Shown in pieces: positions 18,615-26,487 of a stretch of 64,000 bases of DNA. Source of the stretch: UBA7692 sp964650845 (GTDB lineage: Bacteria; Bacteroidota; Bacteroidia; Chitinophagales; LD1); NCBI GenBank assembly GCA_964650845.1, contig CAZYXR010000001.1:55037-119036 (forward strand). Direction: 5' to 3'. Within the stretch, counting starts at the first letter, position 1, and every line of letters begins with the position of its first letter. The notes below the pieces were generated by a model that was not told the origin of the DNA, did not search any database, and saw nothing but the letters and a program-made list of their open reading frames with translations. The translations under genes and the position numbers were made by a program.

Positions 18615-19601
18615 TCAACTTGCTTCGTACATCAAACTACAACCGCGCACATCGGCATTATCTTTTCTGCCGGCAACTTCAAAACTGCCGTCAGCGTGTA
18701 CAACGCCAATATCATCGGTAGCAATAAATGCGCAAGAATAAACGTTTGCCAAATCAATAATGTTGAGCGCGCCCGCTTTGCCTTTATCTATTATTTGCAG
18801 TGGATTGTAAATGTCGCGAGCAAGTACTTTCATCCATGGCGGGCAATAAAAAACTCCTTTCTCTTTTGAATAAGCCTGCGAAAGCAGTTCCGTCATACCA
18901 TATTCCGAATGAATAGTTTCAACCATAAAAGCTTGTGTTAACGCTTGATGAACTTCTTCGCGCAACATTTCTTTTCGCCTGCCTTTCATGCCTCCGGTTT
19001 CTATTATTGTAGTATTGCGCAGTGGCATTGGATGCTGCTCTGCAAAATCAAGCAAAGCATAGGTAACACCAAGCAACAAAACAGGTTGCTGCATAAACTC
19101 CAATGCTGCAAGCTTAGCTGCAAGCTCCTCAAAGTTGTGTATGAAAAATCCATTTTCGGGGTGGTTGCTTTGGCGCATCAACTGCTCTGCCATATACACT
19201 AACGAAGAGTTTCCTTTTTCTAAATACGATGGCAAAAGCGCCAACACACAATACTGATGTGCTGCGCCATAAAACCGCTTAAATGCATTTTTAAAACTTG
19301 TTTCGTACAATGCAAGCGAAGCAACCGGATGTTTGGAATTGACACTACCCGTAGTGCCGCTACTTTCAAAAACTGTTTGCGACTCAAAACCTTCGGCAAT
19401 TATACTTTCGGTTTTAAAAAAAGAAATAGGCAGAAAAGGAATTTGCTTAATACTAAAAACATTTTCTGTATTACGTTTCAGCCCATTGCAAAACTCCCTA
19501 TAAGTAGCTTGGTTTTTATACTGATAGCGAAAAACATCTAAGGCAATGGTGTTGAAATTTTCCTGATTTGCACTAAATATGTTTGACTCGTTGTAATACA
19601 T
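18615..19601 (-). CDS. LuxE-family acyl-protein synthetase-like protein
   Basis: The 328-residue protein belongs to the adenylate-forming LuxE family. Visible markers are the serine/threonine-rich nucleotide loop FESSGTTGSVNSKH near residue 80, IIETGGMKGRR near 205, and HSEYGMTELLSQAY near 230, followed by a C-terminal aspartate segment ATDDIGVV. LuxE activates fatty acids as acyl-AMP and transfers them to a protein cysteine in luminous bacteria. Copies in non-luminous Bacteroidota are usual, and probably acylate a carrier or polysaccharide precursor; this is inference. The frame could extend to a TTG at 19622; the ATG at 19601 is preferred. No lux genes are near. Confidence 0.82.
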   Translation of the reverse strand: MYYNESNIFSANQENFNTIALDVFRYQYKNQATYREFCNGLKRNTENVFSIKQIPFLPISFFKTESIIAEGFESQTVFESSGTTGSVNSKHPVASLALYETSFKNAFKRFYGAAHQYCVLALLPSYLEKGNSSLVYMAEQLMRQSNHPENGFFIHNFEELAAKLAALEFMQQPVLLLGVTYALLDFAEQHPMPLRNTTIIETGGMKGRRKEMLREEVHQALTQAFMVETIHSEYGMTELLSQAYSKEKGVFYCPPWMKVLARDIYNPLQIIDKGKAGALNIIDLANVYSCAFIATDDIGVVHADGSFEVAGRKDNADVRGCSLMYEAS

Positions 19602-19693
19602 TTTGCGTTTTTCTGTTTGCAAATTAAAAGCAAATTCATTTCAATACATTCTAACTTTCTTCTTCCAATTTCTACTTTCTTCGCAGCGCATTT

Positions 19694-20926
19694 ATGGCTT
19701 CGCATTCAAGCGCATTCGCATCATTAAGAATCAACGATTTTAGGCTGTATCTATCTTCGCGCGTGCTTACCACCGTTGGGCTATTGATGCAGCAAACTGT
19801 TACAGGGTGGCAGGTTTACGAACTCACCAACGATAAGCTGGCATTGGGTTTTATTGGTCTTAGCGAAGCAATTCCGTTTATACTTTCAACATTCTACTCG
19901 GGTTATGCCAGCGACCGTTTCAACCGAAAAAAACTTTTGGTACTGTTTACATCGCTGCTGGCAGCCGGCATGTTTTTACTTTCATTTTTAAGTAGTGGCG
20001 ATGCTCCATTGCTTGCTAAATATAGCGCAGTGCCCATCTATGTTGTTTTAGGTTTAAATGGAATGTCGCGCTCTTTTTTAGCTCCAATGGCTTTGGCAAT
20101 TCAGGCGCGCATTGTGCCGCGAAATCTTTATACAAACGCAGCTACATGGAGCGGCAATGTGTTTTTCTTTGGAGCGATTATAGGGCCCTTAATTGGCGGA
20201 TGGCTGCTGGAATGGAATGCACCCACAACTGTGTATGCATTAGTTGGCGTATTAGTGTCGGCCTCGGCAATACTTGCCATGCGCATACCCGACCAGCCCG
20301 TTGAAGCTTCCATAAAAAAAGAAACTTTCTTTGAGTCGTTCAAGGGTGGAATAAAATTTGTATTCGGCACTCAAGCCATAGTTTCAGCTATCTCGCTCGA
20401 TTTGTTTGCAGTATTGTTTGGCGGTGTAAGTGCACTATTGCCTGCTTTTTGCAAAGATGTTTTAATGGTAGGGCCAACTGCATTGGGTCTTCTTAAAACC
20501 GCCCAGTTTATTGGCTCGGGTGCAATGGGTTTGGTTATGGCATACTATCCGCCCACCATAAACGCAGGTAGAAATCTACTTGGCAGCATCGCGCTTTTTG
20601 GTCTTTGCATTATTGGTTTTGCTTTAAGCGAAAACTTTGCGCTGTCGTTTGTGTTTCTATTCATGAGTGGTGTTTTCGACAATGTAAGTGTTGTTATTCG
20701 CTCTACCATTTTACAACTATTTACCCCCGATAATATGCGTGGCAGAGTAGGTGCTGTAAACAGTATTTTCGTTAAATCGAGCAACGAAATTGGCGATTTT
20801 GAAGGCGGCTTGGCAGCACGATATTTAGGCTTAGTGCCGGCAGTTATTTTTGGTGGTTCAATGACCTTGCTGGTTGTTGGCGGCACTTATCTTTTTGCTC
20901 CGGCATTGCGCAGATTGAAACTATAA
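19694..20926 (+). CDS. MFS transporter (EntS/MFS_3-like)
   Basis: The 410-residue protein has about 12 hydrophobic segments and MFS hallmarks. These include the loop 2-3 motif GYASDRFNRKKLLV (about residue 75) and, at the N-terminus, the FASLRINDFRLYLSSRVLTTVG pattern of the EntS/MFS_3 group. It also has the R-I-V-P-R loop typical of this group. Members export small molecules such as siderophores or drugs; substrate here is unknown. It is divergent from the LuxE-like gene, with 92 bp between starts. Confidence 0.85.
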   Translation: MASHSSAFASLRINDFRLYLSSRVLTTVGLLMQQTVTGWQVYELTNDKLALGFIGLSEAIPFILSTFYSGYASDRFNRKKLLVLFTSLLAAGMFLLSFLSSGDAPLLAKYSAVPIYVVLGLNGMSRSFLAPMALAIQARIVPRNLYTNAATWSGNVFFFGAIIGPLIGGWLLEWNAPTTVYALVGVLVSASAILAMRIPDQPVEASIKKETFFESFKGGIKFVFGTQAIVSAISLDLFAVLFGGVSALLPAFCKDVLMVGPTALGLLKTAQFIGSGAMGLVMAYYPPTINAGRNLLGSIALFGLCIIGFALSENFALSFVFLFMSGVFDNVSVVIRSTILQLFTPDNMRGRVGAVNSIFVKSSNEIGDFEGGLAARYLGLVPAVIFGGSMTLLVVGGTYLFAPALRRLKL

Positions 20927-21001
20927 ATTCAGTTCCAAAAAGTTCGGCAGGCGTAGCAATTGGAGTTTTTTATATTCACCCTTCCAAATTCAAAAAAAAC
21001 A

Positions 21002-21643
21002 ATGAAGCATTTATCTATTTTTTCGTTTTTCATTTTTGCAACAACATTATTGTATGCGCAAACAAAATTCTTGAAACACAAGGTAAAACAAGGCGAAAAC
21101 ATAAATACCATTGCTGCAAAATATGAAGCAGATAAAAATTACATTTTAATGCTGAATGATTTCCCGCCAAGTGTGAAACTTTCGGCTGGCGATATAGTAT
21201 TGATTCGCGAGTTGAAGCCGGGCGAAGAGCAAGTAACTGAAACCAGAGATTTTGTAGAAAGTTCATCTTCTACCTACACACCGCCTGCACCAAAAGCCGA
21301 GCCTGCACGCACAGAAACAATTTCGGAACCAGCAAGAACAGTAAAAGTTGCTGCAGAAGTAAAAACCGAAGTAAAAAAAGTGGAAAAGACTGTTGCAGTT
21401 GCTGCTACCACAGCCGCACCAAGCAGCGACCCAAAAGCCGGTGCTAACGCACAAGCCGGTGATGTGGTAAATTACAACGGCACTATCTACAACGTAAGCA
21501 ATGATGGCTACCACACCTTTGAAAAAGGACAAACACTTTACCGTTTGAGTGTGATTTACAAAACTCCGGTAGATAAAATTAAAGCATTGAACGGGCTGAC
21601 ATCGAATGATGTTGCGACTGGCACGCGCTTGAAAGTGAAGTAA
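21002..21643 (+). CDS. Exported protein with two LysM domains
   Basis: The 213-residue protein has a signal peptide (MKHLSIFSFFIFATTLLYAQ), then a LysM-like domain at ~22-70 (HKVKQGENINTIAAKY ... LSAGDIVLI). A Pro/Ala/Thr/Lys-rich linker runs from ~75 to 150. The C-terminal LysM domain (YHTFEKGQTLYRLSVIYK ... LNGLTSNDVATGTRLKVK) fits peptidoglycan binding. The ATG at 21002 is chosen because the upstream extension precedes a clear signal peptide. It is followed by an intrinsic terminator. A cell-envelope role is inferred. Confidence 0.85.
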   Translation: MKHLSIFSFFIFATTLLYAQTKFLKHKVKQGENINTIAAKYEADKNYILMLNDFPPSVKLSAGDIVLIRELKPGEEQVTETRDFVESSSSTYTPPAPKAEPARTETISEPARTVKVAAEVKTEVKKVEKTVAVAATTAAPSSDPKAGANAQAGDVVNYNGTIYNVSNDGYHTFEKGQTLYRLSVIYKTPVDKIKALNGLTSNDVATGTRLKVK

Positions 21644-21669
21644 AAATAAAACTCTTAAATACAATTCAA

Positions 21670-21706
21670 CAAAGGCATGACTTAACTATCATGCCTTTGC
21701 TTTTTT
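21670..21706 (+). terminator. Intrinsic terminator after the LysM gene
   Basis: Arms 21670-21680 and 21689-21699 (CAAAGGCATGA / TCATGCCTTTG) form an 11-bp perfect stem with an 8-nt loop, followed on the plus strand by six T. It lies between the LysM gene and the convergent TPR gene. Confidence 0.85.
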
Positions 21707-21709
21707 CTG

Positions 21710-23521
21710 CTATTCCGAAACTTTATCGCCTCTCAATATTCTGAAACGCTTGCGCGCTTCTATCACCAACAAGGAACTGTCGAAATCGGTAATAATAGAT
21801 TGATACAATTCTTTTGCTTTTTCTTTGTTACCAATGTGCTGTTCGTTTATTTCGGCTAAAAGAAAGGTTGCATCATCGCCTTTCAAATCGGTTTTGTAAT
21901 TATTGATTACTTCTTCTAAAAGCGGCACGGCTGCATCAAACATCCTTTTTTTTGTATGGATTTTTGCTTGTGTAAACAAGATGTCATCATACAAATCATG
22001 CCCCGGAAAAAGCGATTTAATAGAATCTAACAAAAGCACTGCCTCGGCATCAAGGTTTTGGTACATCTGCAACTCTGCCCGTGCAAACATTTGTAGCGGT
22101 GTTACATCCGAATCCATACCCGAATTATCTATAATAAAAACACTTAACTCAATTGCATCATTGCTGATTAGTTCGCTGGTGCTTGATTTTAATACTTCTA
22201 ATTGAGTTTTTGCCCATTCCACATCGCCTTTAAAATAGCTGAGTTTAGCATTACGGAAACGAGCCTCCTCGCCCAATGGCGAATCTTTTTCTTCTTTATC
22301 TACTTGCCCATAAAGCAGCGAACTCTCCCACACATCGCCATCAATTAAAAGAAAATCTCCGAGCGATAATTTTGTTCTGTTTTTTACTTCGCGGCTAATG
22401 CCCGGCATCTTCAAAATCTCTTCGCATAAAGCAATTGCCGTAGGAATATCCTGCAAGTAAAAACCATTCAACTCTGCCAATTCCTTCATGCTTTGTGCAG
22501 TTTGATTGCCTTTGCCCATTTCTTTTATAAAAGATTCGTAATCGCTTCGTAATGCCAATAAATCTTCGCGCTCAAAATTGACCTTCGATGCAATTTTTTC
22601 TTTGCGGCAGTTCAACAATTCTGTACGCGCCATCAAATACAGTGGCGACTCTTTCCCTTTCAAAATAACATATTCATAACCATTGATGGCCACATCAAAC
22701 ATATCTTCTGCCGCAGCCATGCGCGCCAAATTCAACACACGAAAACCATTTTCGCTTTTACGCCTGTCTATGGCTTTAGTTTGTTGCATTGCACCATCAA
22801 AATCTTTGTTCTGTATGTATATCCAAATCAACAAATCGCTTAAATATTCATCGCCAGAATTGCGTTGCAGTTTGGCATAAAGCTGCGCCTCCACAGCGCC
22901 TAACAGCTTTTCGGAGCTCGAACGCATCAACTGGTTTTTTACATTTTGCGATTGCGCAGGTTGTAGTTCGTAAAAATTGATGTACTGCTTGGCTGCGTTG
23001 TCATAATCGCCTTGCATTGCGTAGGCATTTGCTAACAAAAAACCAAATGGCACACTATTGTTGAATAACTTTCCTCCTTTCTCATAAACCTGAATTGCAT
23101 ACTCAAACTCTTTATAAGTTTCAAATGCACCTCCTAGCTCTTTGATGAATGCTTCATTTTGTGGAAGGCCTTTTATCAATTTATCAAATTGCTCTTTGCC
23201 CTTTGCTGCCTGCCCAGAGGTATTTAGTACATAACCTAAATCAACAGCGTATTGTGCAGTAGTGGGAAATTTTTTTTGTTGTTTACGAACAACTTTTTCC
23301 AACGCTTCATACTGTTTCAAATTCACATAACACTTAAAAAGTGGTGCGTAAAACCTTGGCGCGTTTTCGTTTTTTTCCCACAGCGATTGAAACAACTCCA
23401 CAGCTTTTTCATACTCTCCTTCTTGAAAATAACTATTCGCCAAAGCTTCATCTCGGCCAGCTTGCGCATAGGTAGATGGAACTATAAACAGCAAAAAAAG
23501 AAATAGTGATAGCCTGCTCAT
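21710..23521 (-). CDS. Exported tetratricopeptide-repeat protein
   Basis: The 603-residue protein starts with a signal peptide (MSRLSLFLFLLFIVPSTYAQ). Helical TPR-type repeats run along its length, for example YFQEGEYEKAVELFQSLWE, ANAYAMQGDYDNAAKQYINFY and KAKELYQSIITDFDSSLLVIEARKRF. The C-terminal part resembles the YbgF/BamD-like TPR tail that scans small peptide repeats. No catalytic motif is visible. TPR proteins of this kind usually serve as periplasmic scaffolds. The start overlaps the stop of the VanZ-like gene by 4 bp, indicating translational coupling. Confidence 0.85.
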   Translation of the reverse strand: MSRLSLFLFLLFIVPSTYAQAGRDEALANSYFQEGEYEKAVELFQSLWEKNENAPRFYAPLFKCYVNLKQYEALEKVVRKQQKKFPTTAQYAVDLGYVLNTSGQAAKGKEQFDKLIKGLPQNEAFIKELGGAFETYKEFEYAIQVYEKGGKLFNNSVPFGFLLANAYAMQGDYDNAAKQYINFYELQPAQSQNVKNQLMRSSSEKLLGAVEAQLYAKLQRNSGDEYLSDLLIWIYIQNKDFDGAMQQTKAIDRRKSENGFRVLNLARMAAAEDMFDVAINGYEYVILKGKESPLYLMARTELLNCRKEKIASKVNFEREDLLALRSDYESFIKEMGKGNQTAQSMKELAELNGFYLQDIPTAIALCEEILKMPGISREVKNRTKLSLGDFLLIDGDVWESSLLYGQVDKEEKDSPLGEEARFRNAKLSYFKGDVEWAKTQLEVLKSSTSELISNDAIELSVFIIDNSGMDSDVTPLQMFARAELQMYQNLDAEAVLLLDSIKSLFPGHDLYDDILFTQAKIHTKKRMFDAAVPLLEEVINNYKTDLKGDDATFLLAEINEQHIGNKEKAKELYQSIITDFDSSLLVIEARKRFRILRGDKVSE

Positions 23522-23895
23522 TGAAAGCGAAAATAAGTTTTCAAAAATGGTAAAGTTGTTAATCCTACTAAAGCGCCAATGCCATTTGCTATTGCATCAT
23601 AAACATCAAAAAATCTATCGGTCGTTAATAATCCTTGCCCACATTCAATAAGCACACCAAAAACCGAGCACAAAACAAACACACATAAACCCGAAGCATT
23701 TTGTAAAGTGCGAAATTGCCATTGCAACTTCCACCCTACCATAGTAAACTGAAACAAAAGCAGATAAAAAACCACATGTACCAACTTATCGAATTGAAAA
23801 ATGCCCACCTCGGGCAAATCTTTTCCTGGCAGAAAAGACAACACCACAATCAAAACAAACCATAATACAGAAAGGAAATTATAACGTAAAAACAT
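23518..23895 (-). CDS. VanZ-like membrane protein
   Basis: The 125-residue protein has four hydrophobic segments and VanZ-family features: FDKLVHVVFYLLLF near residue 35, and ECGQGLLTTDRFFDVYDAIANGIGALVG near residue 85. VanZ-family proteins are small membrane proteins of unclear biochemical role, named after a teicoplanin-resistance factor. The gene overlaps the downstream TPR gene by 4 bp. Confidence 0.85.
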   Translation of the reverse strand: MFLRYNFLSVLWFVLIVVLSFLPGKDLPEVGIFQFDKLVHVVFYLLLFQFTMVGWKLQWQFRTLQNASGLCVFVLCSVFGVLIECGQGLLTTDRFFDVYDAIANGIGALVGLTTLPFLKTYFRFQ

Positions 23896-23921
23896 TGCGG
23901 CTAAGATGATGAATCAGTTTA

Positions 23922-23929
23922 TATTTTTG
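23922..23929 (+). promoter_or_regulatory. Candidate -7 box directly before the YjbR-like gene
   Basis: TATTTTTG matches TAnnTTTG exactly and ends 4 bp before the ATG at 23934. If functional, transcription would begin at or within a few bases of the start codon. Confidence 0.35.
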
Positions 23930-23933
23930 GCAA

Positions 23934-24293
23934 ATGGACATAGAAACCTTTCGCGAATATTGCTTGGCAAAAAAGGGCGTAACCGAGGGCTTCCCTTTTG
24001 ACAGCGACACACTTGTATTTAAAGTGATGAACAAAATGTTTGCCCTCACTTCTTTATCGGCAATACCATTTTCCGTAAACCTAAAAATGGATACAGAACT
24101 GGTAGAGCAATACCGAGAAAAATTTGCAGATGTACAACCCGGCTGGCACATGAATAAAAAACATTGGAACACAGTTTGTTTTGATGCAGGCAGTATTTCC
24201 AACCGAGATTTGCTGTGGATGATTGACCATTCTTACAATGAAGTAGTAAAAGGATTACCAAAGAAGGTTAAGGCGGAATTGAATGAGTTGTAA
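23934..24293 (+). CDS. MmcQ/YjbR family protein
   Basis: The 119-residue protein matches the MmcQ/YjbR (CyaY-like fold) family: MDIETFREYCLAKKGVTEGFPFD at the N-terminus, then FKVMNKMFAL, and near the C-terminus PGWHMNKKHWNTV followed by LLWMIDHSYNEVVKGLPKK. The family has a double-wing DNA-binding-like fold, and its role is not settled. The length is normal. It is divergent from the VanZ-like gene, with start codons about 40 bp apart. Confidence 0.9.
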   Translation: MDIETFREYCLAKKGVTEGFPFDSDTLVFKVMNKMFALTSLSAIPFSVNLKMDTELVEQYREKFADVQPGWHMNKKHWNTVCFDAGSISNRDLLWMIDHSYNEVVKGLPKKVKAELNEL

Positions 24294-24341
24294 GCCAACC
24301 TTATTACCGTATATTCACGCTGTATTTTTAATTGCAATTTT

Positions 24342-24698
24342 ATGTTAGACATTTTACTGCTGGTTTTTTTCGGATTTAGAATACACAGGCTGGCTACCGA
24401 AAAGGGGCTAAGTTCGCGTAAGTGGATAATGAATTTTGTGTTGAGCTACTTCATAATTAGCTTGATGATTGCATTTTCGATAATCATTTTTTTAGGTGCC
24501 GAAACTTTTACCGACCCCGAAAAATTACGCGAAATTGCTCCTTACTTGCCACTTACTATTGTTGGTGTAGTAGCTCTATTCTACATTTTTCAATACAAGT
24601 TAAAAACCTACCCCGATGCCGAATATTATGATGAAGATCCGCCATCTGATTCATCTTCGAACGATGCGCCAAAAAAAGATTTATCGTATTTCAGATAA
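24342..24698 (+). CDS. Small membrane protein, function unknown
   Basis: I do not recognise a family. The 118-residue protein has two or three hydrophobic helices (residues ~2-12, ~30-50, ~68-85) and an acidic, Ser/Asp-rich cytosolic-looking tail (EYYDEDPPSDSSSND). Its stop codon is followed after only two codons by the TTG start of the FAD oxidoreductase in the same reading frame. Confidence 0.7.
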   Translation: MLDILLLVFFGFRIHRLATEKGLSSRKWIMNFVLSYFIISLMIAFSIIIFLGAETFTDPEKLREIAPYLPLTIVGVVALFYIFQYKLKTYPDAEYYDEDPPSDSSSNDAPKKDLSYFR

Positions 24699-24704
24699 AG
24701 CACT

Positions 24705-25751
24705 TTGTATAACTTTATCATTATCGGGCAGGGAATTGCAGGCAGCATGCTTGCTTGGCATTTAGTTAAAGCAGGGCAAAAAGTTTTAGTAATTGACAAT
24801 GCAAATACCGAAAATGCCACATCGGTAGCATCTGGGGTTATCAATCCAATTACAGGCAAACGTTTTGTAAAATCGTGGAAAGCAGATGAAACAATTCCAT
24901 TTGCCGCAAACACATACCAAACTATTCAAACCGAATTGCAGGTTTCACTATTCAAACATTTACCCATTTTTCATGTTCTTAATGCTACCGAAGAACTAAA
25001 CGATTGGAGCGCGAAAACCAATGTTGATGGTTATGAAAAATATTTATCGTCACCCACCATTAGCAGGTTAGATTCATCAAAAGTTATCAATCCGTTAGGT
25101 TGCTTTACCGTAAACGGAAGTTGTAAAGTTGACAGCGCGTTACTGCTATCAAGTATAAAAAACTGGCTTGCCGATAAAGCAGCCATACTAACAGCAAATT
25201 TTGACGAAACCTTGTTGCAAGTTCACGAAAGCTGTGTGCAGTATAGTAACTTTGAAACCGAAAAAATAATTTTCGCTAATGGTTACCAAGCCATTTATTC
25301 GCCATTGTTCAACAACGTAAAATTTGTACCTGTAAAAGGCGAAGGTTTGCTAATAGAAATAGCAGATTTTTATTCTGAAAATATTATTCATGGCGATGTA
25401 ATGATTGCCCCATCTACCCAAAAAAATATTTACTATGTAGGCAGCACCTACGAATGGAATTTTGAACATACCAAACCTACTGAAGCCAAGCGAAACGATT
25501 TATCAGCCCGCTTAAAAAAAACCATTGCCTGCGATTTTAATATTGTGCAACACGTTAGCGGCATTCGCCCTGCCAGCAAAGATCGCAGACCAATTATTGG
25601 CATGTTGCCCACTTCGCCACGCATAGGAATATTTAATGGCTTGGGCACAAAAGGTTTTTCTTTAGCTCCCTATTTTGCCAATCATTTTTGCAATCATTTG
25701 TTGAATAACGATCCATTATTTTCGGATGTGGACGTGAAGCGTTTCCTTTGA
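24705..25751 (+). CDS. FAD-dependent oxidoreductase (DAO family), TTG start
   Basis: The 348-residue protein has the N-terminal dinucleotide-binding GxGxxG in FIIIGQGIAGSMLAWHL, the post-motif acid in VLVIDNA, and the C-terminal FAD-binding strand GIFNGLGTKGFSLAPY. SGIRPASKDRRPIIG resembles DAO/ThiO/MnmC-type oxidases. The substrate cannot be assigned. The first ATG lies after the GxGxxG motif, and the only upstream codons before a stop are AGC-ACT, so translation must start at TTG 24705. It is likely coupled with the preceding gene and with the overlapping downstream pseudouridine synthase. Confidence 0.85.
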   Translation: MYNFIIIGQGIAGSMLAWHLVKAGQKVLVIDNANTENATSVASGVINPITGKRFVKSWKADETIPFAANTYQTIQTELQVSLFKHLPIFHVLNATEELNDWSAKTNVDGYEKYLSSPTISRLDSSKVINPLGCFTVNGSCKVDSALLLSSIKNWLADKAAILTANFDETLLQVHESCVQYSNFETEKIIFANGYQAIYSPLFNNVKFVPVKGEGLLIEIADFYSENIIHGDVMIAPSTQKNIYYVGSTYEWNFEHTKPTEAKRNDLSARLKKTIACDFNIVQHVSGIRPASKDRRPIIGMLPTSPRIGIFNGLGTKGFSLAPYFANHFCNHLLNNDPLFSDVDVKRFL

Positions 25752-25756
25752 CTTTT

Positions 25757-26473
25757 ATGAACGAACAATCAATTCAAAAAACATTTGACTACACAAAGCT
25801 GGATGTGCTGTTTGAAGACAACCACTTGCTGATAGTAAACAAGCCCTGCGGCATAATGGTGCAGCCCGACAAGGCAGGCAACCGCAGCATGGAAGATGTA
25901 GCAAAAAATTACATCAAATATAAATACAACAAGCCGGGCAATGTTTTTATTGGCGTTCCACATAGGTTAGACCGCCCTGTTAGTGGCGTGTTGATGCTTT
26001 GTAAAACCTCAAAAGCACTGGTGCGTTTTAATGAAATGCTGCGCAACCGCGAAGTGCAAAAAACATATTGGGCGGTAGTTGAAAACAAACCTGCTATTGA
26101 AGAAGATACTTTGGTACACTGGTTGCGCAAAAGCGAAAGCAATAATATGTCGAAAGCATTTTTGAGCGAAGTGAAAGGAAGTTCGCGTTGCGAATTGGCT
26201 TACAAATATTTGCGTAGCAGCCAATACTATCACTTGCTTGAAGTTTATCCAAAAACCGGAAGACACCATCAAATTCGCGTACAACTTTCATTTATGGGCT
26301 GCCCAATTAAAGGTGATGATAAATATGGCGCAAAACGCGGCAACCGCGATTTATCTATTCACCTTCATGCACGAAAATTAGAATTTATCCATCCTGTTAC
26401 TAAAGAGCCAATATCTGCTGTTGCAAACCCAAACTTAGAAGACAAAGTATGGGCAGCACTTTCGGGCTTATAA
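25757..26473 (+). CDS. RluA-family pseudouridine synthase
   Basis: The 238-residue protein has the RluA-type catalytic motif PHRLDRPVSGVLML (catalytic Asp in RLDR) near residue 71. Further markers are DVLFEDNHLLIVNKPCGIMV at the N-terminus, KTYWAVV, and the C-terminal PKTGRHHQIRVQLSFMGCPIKGDDKYG. These isomerise uridines in rRNA or tRNA; the exact site cannot be given. The ATG at 25757 overlaps no catalytic residue, and a TTG at 25748 overlapping the upstream stop is an alternative start. Confidence 0.92.
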   Translation: MNEQSIQKTFDYTKLDVLFEDNHLLIVNKPCGIMVQPDKAGNRSMEDVAKNYIKYKYNKPGNVFIGVPHRLDRPVSGVLMLCKTSKALVRFNEMLRNREVQKTYWAVVENKPAIEEDTLVHWLRKSESNNMSKAFLSEVKGSSRCELAYKYLRSSQYYHLLEVYPKTGRHHQIRVQLSFMGCPIKGDDKYGAKRGNRDLSIHLHARKLEFIHPVTKEPISAVANPNLEDKVWAALSGL

Positions 26474-26487
26474 AAGCAAACCGTTTG

